From contig CAVVKQ010000001.1 in assembly GCA_963748985.1 (NCBI GenBank), forward strand, positions 248,001-312,000: a DNA stretch of 64,000 bases, written 5' to 3'. The notes beneath the pieces are model-generated. The model did not search any database. It worked only from the letters and a program-made list of their open reading frames with translations, and was not told the DNA's origin. Of this stretch, positions 55,459 through 64,000 are shown piece by piece. How positions within the stretch are numbered: the first letter of the stretch is position 1; each line of letters opens with the position of its first letter. This DNA comes from RPQJ01 sp963748985 (GTDB lineage: Bacteria; Pseudomonadota; Gammaproteobacteria; Steroidobacterales; Steroidobacteraceae). Both the position numbers and the translations under genes were made by a program.

Positions 55459-57324
55459 TCATAGCGCGGGGACCGAACTCGCATCCTCCAGCTCGGGAGG
55501 CGATTCCGAGAACAGCACCCGCAGGCGCACGCCCACCTGCTCCGGCGGCGTGAGCCCGCTGCGGTCGCGCATGACGCGCACCAGCGTGGCCGGATCGTCG
55601 GTGATGACGTTGTCCACGTCGCGCTCGATCATGCGCAGCATCACCTCGGGCTTGTTCACGGTCCACACGTGGACCTTCTTGCCCGCGGCCCTGGCCCGGC
55701 CCACGAGGCTCGCCGTCGCGCGTGCGGAATTCAGGCTCACGAAGTCGGTGTCGGTCTTGATGACGTTGCCGACCGCCGCCGTCACGATCAAGCCGGTCTC
55801 GAGACTTGGTTGCAGCTCTTCGATCTGCCGCAGTGACGCGTGGTCGAGTGACGTGATCACGACCTGGTCCAGGAACTGCTTCTCGCGCAGCAGTGCCACG
55901 ACAGCCGCGGCCAGTTGCGGGTCCGGCACGTTGTACTTCAGTTCGATGTTGATGCGGAACCTGCCGCGCGCGAAATCGATCACTTCGGCCAGCGTCGGCA
56001 CGCGTTCACCCGTGTATTGCGGCCCGCGCTTGCTGCCGATGTCGATCGTCCCGATCTCGGCGAGCGTCAGTTCACTCACCTTGCGCGGGTCGCCGGCCAT
56101 GCGCATCAGGTCGCCGTCGTGGATCACGACGATCGCGCCGTCGCGCGTGCGCTGCACGTCGAGTTCGACGTAGTGGGTTCCAGCCTCATACGCCTCGCGG
56201 AAAGCGGCCAACGAATTTTCCGGCGCCCGCATCGAGGCGCCCCGATGGGCCGTCACGGCGACGTCCTCGCGCACGTCCAGGCGTTGCAGCAGGAAAATCA
56301 TGGCGAGTGCGGCCAGTGCCGCGACGACCAGCACGGCGAGCAGGAGCGGCCGACCCACGCGCGCTCCAGTCGCATTGGCGACAGAGTCTTCGGGTGCCTG
56401 GAGCAGGATCGCCGCTTCACGCCGCTCGGCGTACATGCGGGTCGCAAGGAACTGGTGACCCGCGAACTGCAGCGTCGAGTAGACGAAGCTGAAGGCGATG
56501 GTCACGGCCATGAAGAGCGCAACCAGCGGCAGGACGCGCTGCGGATCGACGCCAGCCCAGCTCATCGCAAAGTCGGTGAGGTAGCGGCCGACGCGCAAGC
56601 AGAGGGCGGCGAGCGACGCCAGGCACAACCACCACAGCAGCAGCGGCGTGATCGACTGCAGCAGCCGTCCCTCGAGCATGCGCTCGCTCGCGAGCAGCAC
56701 GTCGGCAGACTTCAGGGCGTGGAACATCGCGATCGGCAACGCGAAGATCCAGCGTGCGAACTGCGCCAGCAGCACGAACGCGAACCCTGCACCGGCGACT
56801 CCCGCTGCCAGCAGCGCACGGCGCCATTCCGGTGGAGACTCGGACAGGTAGTAGTTGACGTCCCGTCCGGCAAGCGTCGCGAACCAGACGATCGCGATGA
56901 TCGCGAGGAACGGCAATGCCAGCAGCACCACGCGCGCGAACATGCGGCCGCCCAGCCGGACCAGCAGTCGCAGCTTGTCCATGACGGCGCCGATGGTTCC
57001 CCACAGCGTGACCGGGCGTTGCCCGATCACATGCCCCGAGATCCAGGCATAGCCAGCGAGTTGTGCAATCTGGTAGCTGATCGCCGCGCCCGCCGCGAGC
57101 AGCACGAAGACGACGCCAGGCGGCGACAGCACGAAGCGGGCTATGTCGAAATTGCTGATCACGTCTGACCCGGAGCGGGCGACGATCCGTTCGGCGAGCC
57201 AGCCGGCGAGCGGGGCGAGCACGATGAACCCGAGCAGCTGCACGAACAGTTGCCAGGCGATCACGACTCTCCAGCGCCGTCTGAAATCAATGCGGGTGCG
57301 TTTGAAGAGTCCCGGCAGGTTCAT
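55459..57324 (-). CDS. Membrane-anchored glycerophosphodiester phosphodiesterase
   Basis: This 621-residue protein has an N-terminal half with six to eight TM helices (LFVQLLGFIVLAPLAGWLAE and later segments) of the GDPD membrane domain. A C-terminal GDPD catalytic domain starts at HRGASMRAPENSLAAF near residue 360, with YVELDVQRTRDGAIVVIHDG carrying the metal Glu/Asp and second His. The enzyme hydrolyses glycerophosphodiesters to glycerol-3-phosphate and alcohol. It lies 51 bp downstream of the DUF3683 gene on the same strand. Confidence 0.92.
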   Translation of the reverse strand: MNLPGLFKRTRIDFRRRWRVVIAWQLFVQLLGFIVLAPLAGWLAERIVARSGSDVISNFDIARFVLSPPGVVFVLLAAGAAISYQIAQLAGYAWISGHVIGQRPVTLWGTIGAVMDKLRLLVRLGGRMFARVVLLALPFLAIIAIVWFATLAGRDVNYYLSESPPEWRRALLAAGVAGAGFAFVLLAQFARWIFALPIAMFHALKSADVLLASERMLEGRLLQSITPLLLWWLCLASLAALCLRVGRYLTDFAMSWAGVDPQRVLPLVALFMAVTIAFSFVYSTLQFAGHQFLATRMYAERREAAILLQAPEDSVANATGARVGRPLLLAVLVVAALAALAMIFLLQRLDVREDVAVTAHRGASMRAPENSLAAFREAYEAGTHYVELDVQRTRDGAIVVIHDGDLMRMAGDPRKVSELTLAEIGTIDIGSKRGPQYTGERVPTLAEVIDFARGRFRINIELKYNVPDPQLAAAVVALLREKQFLDQVVITSLDHASLRQIEELQPSLETGLIVTAAVGNVIKTDTDFVSLNSARATASLVGRARAAGKKVHVWTVNKPEVMLRMIERDVDNVITDDPATLVRVMRDRSGLTPPEQVGVRLRVLFSESPPELEDASSVPAL

Positions 57325-57375
57325 GTGTAGCGCCCATTCTTGTGGTCGTTTGCGCAGCGCCGGGCCCCCGTTACG

Positions 57376-60300
57376 TCAGACGAGGACCCGTTCGATGCCG
57401 CCTGCGTTGGCCCGTTGCACGTAGGATTCCAGCCAGTCGGGGCCCAGCACGTGCCGCGCCATCTCGACCACGACGTAGTCGGCGCCGGTGCCTGCGTCGT
57501 CATCGTACCGCGACAAGCCCTGCAGGCACGAAGGGCAGGAGGTCAGCACCTTCACTTCCCCGCTGAAGCCATCGCCACGGAGCTTGCTGGCGCCCAGTTC
57601 CATCTCGCGCTGCTTGCGGAACCGCACCTGGGTGGCGATGTCAGGCCGTGCGACCGCGAACGTGCCCGCTTCACCGCAACAGCGATCGTTCTTTTCGATC
57701 CTGCCGTTCGTCCCGGCGGCCAGCAGCGTGTTGACGACCATGAGCGCGTCGTGCGTCTTCATCGGCGAGTGACATGGGTCGTGATACATGTAGCGCACGC
57801 CCGTCGCGTTCTCGAGCCGGATGCCCTTTTCGAGCAGGAACTCGTGGATGTCGAGGATGCGCGAGCCCGGGAAGATCTGGTCGAACTCGTAGCCCTGCAG
57901 CTGGTCGTGGCAGGTGCCGCAGCTCACCACGACGGTCTTGATGTCGAGGTAGTTGAGCGTGTTCGCCACGCGATGGAACAGGACGCGGTTGTCGGTGATG
58001 ATCTTCTCGGCCTGGTCGAACTGCCCGGCGCCGCGCTGCGGATAGCCACAGCAGAGGTAGCCCGGTGGCAGCACCGTCTGCACGCCGGCGTGCCAGAGCA
58101 TGGCCTGTGTCGCGAGCCCCACCTGCGAGAAAAGACGTTCCGAGCCGCAACCCGGGAAATAGAACACTGCCTCCGAATCGCTCGTCGTGCCCACCGGATC
58201 GCGGATGATCGGCACGTAGTTGCGATCCTCGACGTCGAGCAGCGCGCGCGCCGTCTTCTTCGGCAGCCCGCCAGGCATCTTCTTGTTGATGAAGTGGATT
58301 ACCTGCTCGCGCACGGGCGGTCGCCCGCCGGTCGTGGCCGGCGGACGCTTCGTCTGCGCCGCGCCGAGCTTGCCGAGCGTCCGGTGGCCGAGACGCTGCG
58401 CCTTGTAGCCCCAGTCGATCATGAGCTTGCGCGTCAGCCTGATCGTGCCCGGGTCGTTCGTGTTGAGAAAGAACATCGCAGCCGACTTCGCAGGGTTGGC
58501 GCCCTGGTTGCCCAGGCGTCGCAGCACGTCGCGCATCGCCATCGAGACGTCACCGAAGTCGATGTCGACGGGGCAGGGCGCTTCGCATTTGTGGCAGACC
58601 GTGCAGTGATCGGCGACGTCGCCGAACTCGTCCCAGTGCTGGATCGAGATGCCGCGGCGGGTCTGTTCCTCGTACAGGAACGCCTCGATCAGCATCGAGG
58701 TGGCGAGGATCTTGTTGCGCGGCGAATAGAGCAGGTTCGCGCCCGGCACGTGGGTGCTGCAGACCGGCTTGCACTTGCCGCAGCGCAGGCAGTCCTTGAT
58801 CGCGTCGCTGATCCCCGCGATGTCCGACTGCTGCATGATCAGCGATTCGTGGCCGAGCAGGTTGAAGCTCGGCGTATACGCGTTGCGCAGGTCCGCGCCG
58901 GGCAGCAGCTTGCCGGCGTTGAAACGGCCTTCCGGATCGACGCGACGCTTGTAGTCCCGGAAGCCGAGCATTTCGTCGTCCGTCAGGTATTCGAGCTTGG
59001 TGATGCCGATGCCGTGCTCGCCGGAGATCACGCCACCGAGTTCGCGGGCCACCCGCATGATGCGGCCGACGGCGCGGTTGGCCGCCTGCAGCATCTCGTA
59101 GTCGTCGGAGTTGACCGGGATGTTGGTGTGGACGTTGCCGTCACCCGCGTGCATGTGCAGTGCGACGAACACTCGACCGTGCAGCACGCGCCGGTGAATT
59201 TCCCCGAGCTCGGTCAGCAGCGGTACGAACGGGCCGCCGGCAAAGATGCGGGTGAGCTGACTGCGCAACTCGTGCTTCCAGGACACGCGAATCGTCCTGT
59301 CCTGCAGCAGATCGAACACTTTCAGGCCGGGTTCGCCGGCGCTGCGTCGAGTGGCGGCAGTCGTGATCTCTTCAAGCCCGAGCCGGTGCAGGTCCTCGAA
59401 CGCGTCATCGAGCGGCCGGTCCATGTTCGTCGCGTACCACGACCAGCGTTCGCGAACCTGGGAGATGGCATCCAGGGCCTGGCCAAGCCGGGTGCCAAGC
59501 ACTTCGTCGCGTGGCATGCGGTCGATGTCGGCGTCGCCGGTCTTGCCGAGCTTCGGTTCGCCAAGCAGGTACGCTTCGAGCGCGTCGAGCAGCTGCAGCT
59601 TGTTGGCAAGCGAGTACTCGATGTTGATGCGCTCGATCGCGTCCGTGTATTCGCCGAGGCGCTCGAGCGGGATCACGACGTCTTCGTTGATCTTGAAGGC
59701 GTTGGTGTGACGGGCGATTGCGGCGGTCTTCGCGCGGTCGCGCCAGAAGGCCTTGCGTGCCTCCGCGCCAGCGGCGATGAAGCCCTCGCCGTGGCGTGCG
59801 TTGGCGATGCGTACCACGTCCGAGGCGCAGCGCGACACGCCGGCTTCGTCGTCGCCGACGATGTCGCCGACAAGGACCATCTTGGGCAGTGCGCCGCGCT
59901 TCGATTTCGTCGTGTAACCGACCGCTTTCAGGTAACGCTCGTCAAGATGCTCGAGGCCCGCCAGCTGTACGTCGCCCGCGCGTCCCTGCCGCGCGAGTTC
60001 GTCGCGAATCTCGACGATCGCGGGAATCGCGTCGCGTGCCTGGCCGAAGAATTCGAGACACACCGTACGGATGTGCGCCGGCATGCGGTGCACGACCCAG
60101 CGCGCGGAGGTGATGATGCCGTCGCACCCCTCTTTCTGGATGCCTGGCAGGCCGCCGAGAAACTTGTCGGTGACGTCCTTGCCGAGGCCGGTCTTGCGGA
60201 ACGTCGATCCGGGAATCTCGAGCCGTTCCGTGCGGAGCACGTTCGCGGTGTCGGGTGAGTGACGCCCGTCTTTCCAGGTCAGTGCGAACGTCGCGACCGG

Positions 60301-61356
60301 CGCGTCGTGGATCTTGCCGCGGTTGTGACCGATACGCGTCACCTCGAGCCAGTTGCCCTCCGGGTCGACCATGCGCCACCACGCGAGGTTGTCGAGCGCG
60401 GTGCCCCACAGCACGGCCTTCTTCCCGCCGGCATTCATCGCGATGTTGCCGCCGACGACAGACGCATCGGCAGAGGTGGGGTCGACGGCGAACACGAAGC
60501 CCGCATGGTGCGCAGCTTCCTCGACGCGACGCGTCACGACGCCTGCCTCAGTGAAGAGAGTCGGCACGTCGCCCTCCACTCCCGGCAGCAACTGCGGTTC
60601 GATGGCGCCGATGCGCTCGAGCTTTTCAGTGTTGATGACGGCCGCGAACGGCGTTAGCGGAACGGCGCTGCCGGTGTAGCCAGTGCCGCCACCGCGCGGA
60701 ATGACGGTCAGGCCGGTCTCGATGCAGGCCCGCACGAGTCCCGGGATCTCGTCCTCGGTGTCGGGTGCAAGCACGACGAACGGTGTCTCGACCCGCCAGT
60801 CGGTCGCGTCTGTCGCGTGCGCAACGCGGGCATAGGCGTCGAAGCAGACGTTGTCGTCATGGGTGTGCGAAGCGAATGCCTTGCGTGCCCGGCGCCGCAA
60901 TGCGTCGATCCTGGCGAACGAACCCGCGAAATCGAGGACGGCGACTTGCGCAAATTCGAGCAGCTTGCCGACCTTGGCGTCGCGCGCTGCGTCGGTGGTG
61001 TCGCGACGCTTTTCGATATCGGCGAGCCGGTGATGCAGCGCCTCGACCAGCAGCTCACGCCGCTTCGGGTTGTCGAGCAGGTCCTGCTCGAGGTACGGGT
61101 TGCGCCTGACGACCCAGATGTCGCCGAGCACTTCGTACAGCATGCGTGCCGAGCGCCCGGTGCGACGCTCGGCGCGGAGATCGTCGAGCAGCGCCCACCC
61201 CGGGGCGCCGAGCAGGCGGATCACGATCTCGCGGTCCGAGAAGGACGTGTAGTTGTACGGAATTTCGCGCAGCCGCGGCGGCGGATCGAGGTCTGCTGCG
61301 TGCGGCGCTGTCGCGGAGTCGGGCTGGAGGTGGGGGTCGGTGGTGAGTGAGTTCAC
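57376..61356 (-). CDS. Giant FAD/Fe-S oxidoreductase with DUF3683 (GlcD/Dld-like fused to CCG)
   Basis: This 1326-residue fusion begins with a DUF3683 domain (REIPYNYTSFSDREIVIRLL), then a FAD-binding PCMH domain (VIPRGGGTGYTGSAVPLTPF near 240) and the C-terminal oxidase domain (HMHAGDGNVHTNIP; GVISGEHGIGITK). Two ferredoxin-like clusters follow (CLRCGKCKPVC; CTVCHKCEAPCPVDIDFG), then two CCG domains (PPGYLCCGYPQRGAG; DRCCGEAGTFAVARP). It probably oxidises a 2-hydroxy acid such as D-lactate or 2-hydroxyglutarate and passes electrons to the membrane pool. A GTG start at 61356 overlaps the GH17-GT2 stop. Confidence 0.92.
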   Translation of the reverse strand: MNSLTTDPHLQPDSATAPHAADLDPPPRLREIPYNYTSFSDREIVIRLLGAPGWALLDDLRAERRTGRSARMLYEVLGDIWVVRRNPYLEQDLLDNPKRRELLVEALHHRLADIEKRRDTTDAARDAKVGKLLEFAQVAVLDFAGSFARIDALRRRARKAFASHTHDDNVCFDAYARVAHATDATDWRVETPFVVLAPDTEDEIPGLVRACIETGLTVIPRGGGTGYTGSAVPLTPFAAVINTEKLERIGAIEPQLLPGVEGDVPTLFTEAGVVTRRVEEAAHHAGFVFAVDPTSADASVVGGNIAMNAGGKKAVLWGTALDNLAWWRMVDPEGNWLEVTRIGHNRGKIHDAPVATFALTWKDGRHSPDTANVLRTERLEIPGSTFRKTGLGKDVTDKFLGGLPGIQKEGCDGIITSARWVVHRMPAHIRTVCLEFFGQARDAIPAIVEIRDELARQGRAGDVQLAGLEHLDERYLKAVGYTTKSKRGALPKMVLVGDIVGDDEAGVSRCASDVVRIANARHGEGFIAAGAEARKAFWRDRAKTAAIARHTNAFKINEDVVIPLERLGEYTDAIERINIEYSLANKLQLLDALEAYLLGEPKLGKTGDADIDRMPRDEVLGTRLGQALDAISQVRERWSWYATNMDRPLDDAFEDLHRLGLEEITTAATRRSAGEPGLKVFDLLQDRTIRVSWKHELRSQLTRIFAGGPFVPLLTELGEIHRRVLHGRVFVALHMHAGDGNVHTNIPVNSDDYEMLQAANRAVGRIMRVARELGGVISGEHGIGITKLEYLTDDEMLGFRDYKRRVDPEGRFNAGKLLPGADLRNAYTPSFNLLGHESLIMQQSDIAGISDAIKDCLRCGKCKPVCSTHVPGANLLYSPRNKILATSMLIEAFLYEEQTRRGISIQHWDEFGDVADHCTVCHKCEAPCPVDIDFGDVSMAMRDVLRRLGNQGANPAKSAAMFFLNTNDPGTIRLTRKLMIDWGYKAQRLGHRTLGKLGAAQTKRPPATTGGRPPVREQVIHFINKKMPGGLPKKTARALLDVEDRNYVPIIRDPVGTTSDSEAVFYFPGCGSERLFSQVGLATQAMLWHAGVQTVLPPGYLCCGYPQRGAGQFDQAEKIITDNRVLFHRVANTLNYLDIKTVVVSCGTCHDQLQGYEFDQIFPGSRILDIHEFLLEKGIRLENATGVRYMYHDPCHSPMKTHDALMVVNTLLAAGTNGRIEKNDRCCGEAGTFAVARPDIATQVRFRKQREMELGASKLRGDGFSGEVKVLTSCPSCLQGLSRYDDDAGTGADYVVVEMARHVLGPDWLESYVQRANAGGIERVLV

Positions 61357-64000
61357 TTAGCGGAGTCGAGCTTGGCCGTGGCCGGCAGGGCACCGCCAAT
61401 GTTACGCGGCCGCGTCTCGACGGGTAGCGTGGATGTTCCGGTTGCGACGGAATCCAGGTCGGGTGCAAGAGCTGCGGCGGTTTCGTCGAATACGGGATCG
61501 CGCGCTTCGCCGATCCAGTCGCCACGCAGTTGCAGGCTGCTGACCAGCGAAACGACGACGGCAGCCGCGTACGGAATGGATTGCACGAGCAGCACGGTGA
61601 CCCAGACCGTCAGGTCGGGGCTGCCGACGAGCCCCGGCTGGTCGCCGTCCATTTGCGGAATGCTGCTCACCGCAAACGCGGCAACCCACAGTCCGCACAT
61701 CAGGACCGCTTCCTCGCGCGCTGCCGCGAGCGATTGCAGCCACGCGTGGCGCGTCGTCCGCTTCGGGGTCCGGAAGAACGGGCGGTCCTTGTTGACGAAG
61801 CCACTCAGCATCGCTGAACCGACCGTGTGCGACAGGCCGAGCCCGGCGATGGCCGCGGCGATGGTCTGCGTGAACGTCGCGCCCACCCGCGCCCGGTAGA
61901 GGTGCAGCAGCTTGACGAGCTTGAACAGGAACAGCGACAGCGGCAGCACCGAGAACAGCAACAGCGGCGGCTCGATGTGGCGCGGGAACAGCACCATCAC
62001 CAGCGACCAGACCAGCGCGGCCAGGTTCACGAGCAGGTTGAAGCCGTCCGCGAGCCAGGGCAGCCAACCGGCCACGAAGTGGTAGCGCTGGCCCGTGGTC
62101 AGTCCCGTGTCGCGCCCGTGGATCAGCGCGCCGAAATGGCGGCGCAGGATCTGCATGGCGCCGAACGCCCAGCGCGACCGTTGCTTCTTGAAGTCGAGGA
62201 ACGTGTCCGGCATCAGCCCGCGGCCGTAGCTGCGCGCGATGTAGGTTGTTTCGTAGCCCTCGTCGAGGATACGCAGGCCGAGCTCGGCGTCCTCCGTGAT
62301 GCACCACTCGGACCAGCCGATGCGCTGCAGCAGGTCGCGCCGCACCATGGTCATCGTGCCGTGCTGGATGATCGCGTTGCGCTCGTTGCGCGTGACCATG
62401 CCGATGTGGAAGAAGCCGCGGTATTCCGCGTGGCACATCGCCTTGAAGGCGCTTTCGCCGGCATCGCGGTAGTCCTGCGGCGCCTGTACGACGCCGGTGC
62501 GCGGGTTGGCGAACGCCGGCACCAGGTCGCGCAGCCATTCGCGCCGCACCACGTAGTCGGCGTCGATCACGGCGACCACCTTGGCGTCGGGCGAGGTGTT
62601 GCGCAGCGCGAAATTGAGCGCGCCTGCCTTGAAGCCGTCGAGCGGCGCGACGTGGAAGAAGCGGAACCTTGCGCCGAGCCTGGCGCAGTGCGCCTCGACA
62701 GGCCGCCACACGGACTCGTCCCGCGTGTTGTTGTCGATGACCAGGACCTCGAAATCCGGGTAATCGAGGGCAGCGAGCGAGTCCAGCGTCTCGATCAGCA
62801 TGTCCGGCGGCTCGTTGTAGGCCGGCACGTGGATGGAGACTCGTGGCAATTCGGCGTTCGCGACCCTGGCCGGTCGCAGCAGGCGGTCATGCGTCGTCAC
62901 CCAGCGCGCCTCGGCCCACTCGTGCGCTTCGGCGAACAGCACGGCGACGACTCCCAGCATGCCGACCATCAGCACGGCGCCGACCAGCACGCTGCTCACG
63001 GTCAGGTACTGCTGCGAGAAGTCGTAGATCGTCCACACGAGCAGCGTCGCCGTGGAGTACACGATGACAGCCAGGAAGCTGCGGCCCCGGTTGCGCAGTG
63101 TGTGGCTGTGGAAATAGAACAGCCACAGCATGAACGCCGCCGCAAGAACCGACGCAGCAGCGAGCACATGCCAGTGCGGCACTCGCACGATCGGCGCGCG
63201 GAATTCGAACTTCTGCTGCCGGTCCGCGTCGTACACGCCCCAGTACGCGCCCACCTTGCCTTCGGCCGCCGTTTTCCACGGCTGATCGAACGCTTCCATC
63301 ACGAAGTACTCGAGCCGCTGCTGTTCGGCGTAGGCAAGAAAACGACGCAGGAACAGCGCTTCGTTCGCGGTGGTCGCGACGGCGGACTCGCGCGTGCGGC
63401 CTTCGCTCGGCCAGCCCACTTCACCGATCACGATCGGCTTGCCGGGAAACGCGCTGCGGACTTCGCCGAGCTTGGCGACGACGTAACCGACGGCCGCTTC
63501 GACTTCGACGCCTTCCCAGTACGGCAGCATGTGTACCGTGATGAAGTCGACGTGCGCCACGAGCTCCGGATGCCTGATCCAGACGTGCCAGGGCTCGGCG
63601 GTGCTCACCGGCTGCTTCGTGGCGGCCCGCACGCGGTCGAGGTGCGCGATGAGATCCTCGATCGGCAAGTCGCCACGCAGGACAACTTCGTTGCCGATGA
63701 GGATGCGCGTGACGTTGCGATTGGTATTGGCGAGCCGGATCGCCGCTTCAACTTCGCGGGCGTTCCGCTCGCGGTCCGAGTCGATCCAGCTGCCAAGCAT
63801 CACCTTCAGCCCGTGCTTGCGCGCAAGCGCCGGAATCTGCCCGAGGGTGCCGATCGAGCTGTAGGTGCGGACGGCACGGGTCGTACCGGCAAGCAGCTTC
63901 AGGTCCGCGTCGATCTGCGCGGCGGTCGGGTCTTCGCCTGCGATCGCGTCCTGGTCCTTCTGGTACGGCTGGAATGCGAACCCATGGATGACGCGCGGCA
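61353..64000 (-). CDS. GH17-GT2 beta-glucan synthase (NdvB/NdvC-like), 5-prime end beyond window
   Basis: At least 882 residues are visible and the frame is open to the window edge. The N-terminal glycoside hydrolase family 17 domain has the acid/base Glu in RILIGNEVVLRGD and the nucleophile in PIVIGEVGWPSEGR. TM helices follow, then a GT2 processive glycosyltransferase: SIHVPAYNEPPDMLIETLDS, AVIDADYVV, ITEDAELGLRILDEGYET and QRSRWAFGAMQ, then more TM helices. This build is that of cyclic or linear beta-(1,3) or (1,3;1,6)-glucan synthases of the periplasm. The GH17 part probably remodels or cyclises the chain. The stop overlaps the start of the DUF3683 gene (GTGA), so they are coupled. Confidence 0.93.
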   Translation of the reverse strand, partial: PRVIHGFAFQPYQKDQDAIAGEDPTAAQIDADLKLLAGTTRAVRTYSSIGTLGQIPALARKHGLKVMLGSWIDSDRERNAREVEAAIRLANTNRNVTRILIGNEVVLRGDLPIEDLIAHLDRVRAATKQPVSTAEPWHVWIRHPELVAHVDFITVHMLPYWEGVEVEAAVGYVVAKLGEVRSAFPGKPIVIGEVGWPSEGRTRESAVATTANEALFLRRFLAYAEQQRLEYFVMEAFDQPWKTAAEGKVGAYWGVYDADRQQKFEFRAPIVRVPHWHVLAAASVLAAAFMLWLFYFHSHTLRNRGRSFLAVIVYSTATLLVWTIYDFSQQYLTVSSVLVGAVLMVGMLGVVAVLFAEAHEWAEARWVTTHDRLLRPARVANAELPRVSIHVPAYNEPPDMLIETLDSLAALDYPDFEVLVIDNNTRDESVWRPVEAHCARLGARFRFFHVAPLDGFKAGALNFALRNTSPDAKVVAVIDADYVVRREWLRDLVPAFANPRTGVVQAPQDYRDAGESAFKAMCHAEYRGFFHIGMVTRNERNAIIQHGTMTMVRRDLLQRIGWSEWCITEDAELGLRILDEGYETTYIARSYGRGLMPDTFLDFKKQRSRWAFGAMQILRRHFGALIHGRDTGLTTGQRYHFVAGWLPWLADGFNLLVNLAALVWSLVMVLFPRHIEPPLLLFSVLPLSLFLFKLVKLLHLYRARVGATFTQTIAAAIAGLGLSHTVGSAMLSGFVNKDRPFFRTPKRTTRHAWLQSLAAAREEAVLMCGLWVAAFAVSSIPQMDGDQPGLVGSPDLTVWVTVLLVQSIPYAAAVVVSLVSSLQLRGDWIGEARDPVFDETAAALAPDLDSVATGTSTLPVETRPRNIGGALPATAKLDSAK

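Noticed and set aside
57340..60258. Long plus-strand open frame opposite the DUF3683 oxidoreductase
   Set aside because: No motif or signal is present; the minus strand carries Fe-S and FAD motifs in order. Shadow frame.

Overview
The window is GC-rich, gene-dense bacterial chromosome. It most likely comes from a gammaproteobacterium of the Xanthomonadales/Nevskiales/Steroidobacter type. This rests on two TonB-dependent receptors, TPR-sulfotransferases, an HAE-1 RND pump, a DksA-family regulator, PhaR/phasin genes, TtcA and DUF3683/DUF4404 proteins. The assignment is an inference from gene content; no rRNA, tRNA, phage, insertion sequence or CRISPR array was seen.

Layout. 1-8.6 kb: fatty-acid genes (fadD, a frameshifted dienoyl-CoA isomerase, an SDR), alanine dehydrogenase divergent from an Lrp regulator, a TauE-like transporter coupled to pterin dehydratase, and a two-lobed retropepsin-like protease. 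8.6-17.6 kb: a methyltransferase, a small secreted protein, then an island of two TPR-sulfotransferases, a TonB receptor and the decayed end of an aspartyl/asparaginyl beta-hydroxylase gene. 17.6-24.6 kb: a DUF192 protein, a lipoprotein, a PadR/membrane-sensor pair, glycogen synthesis (glgC, glgA) and an AraC-alkyltransferase fusion. 24.6-27.3 kb: polyhydroxyalkanoate control (phaR, phasin, a MaoC hydratase) and a cysteine synthase. 27.4-39.8 kb: an RND efflux pair, an M32 peptidase homologue lacking canonical active-site residues, a hybrid kinase/Hpt/EAL signalling cluster, and ttcA. 40-43 kb: a DUF2946 protein and an OprC-like copper receptor. 43.2-48.3 kb: a permease divergent from a coupled three-gene operon (phosphatase-ADP-ribosylglycohydrolase fusion, metallopeptidase, ATP-grasp ligase). 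48.4-55.4 kb: DksA-like regulator, peptide deformylase, M49-like peptidase, pirin, lipoproteins and a beta-barrel protein. 55.4-64 kb: a membrane glycerophosphodiesterase, a giant FAD/Fe-S oxidoreductase and a GH17-GT2 beta-glucan synthase cut by the window end.

The strongest candidate for an undescribed system is the operon at 44.7-48.3 kb. Its first protein pairs an intact Cys-phosphatase site with an ADP-ribosylglycohydrolase fold whose metal ligands are replaced. It is translationally coupled to a zinc peptidase and a D-Ala-D-Ala-ligase-like enzyme. Second is the TonB receptor/sulfotransferase/hydroxylase island.

Two features run through the whole window. At least three families of palindromic intergenic repeats occur, mostly between convergent genes. 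At least five minus-strand genes carry single frameshifts while both halves keep good domain sequence, which suggests either assembly indels or recent decay.
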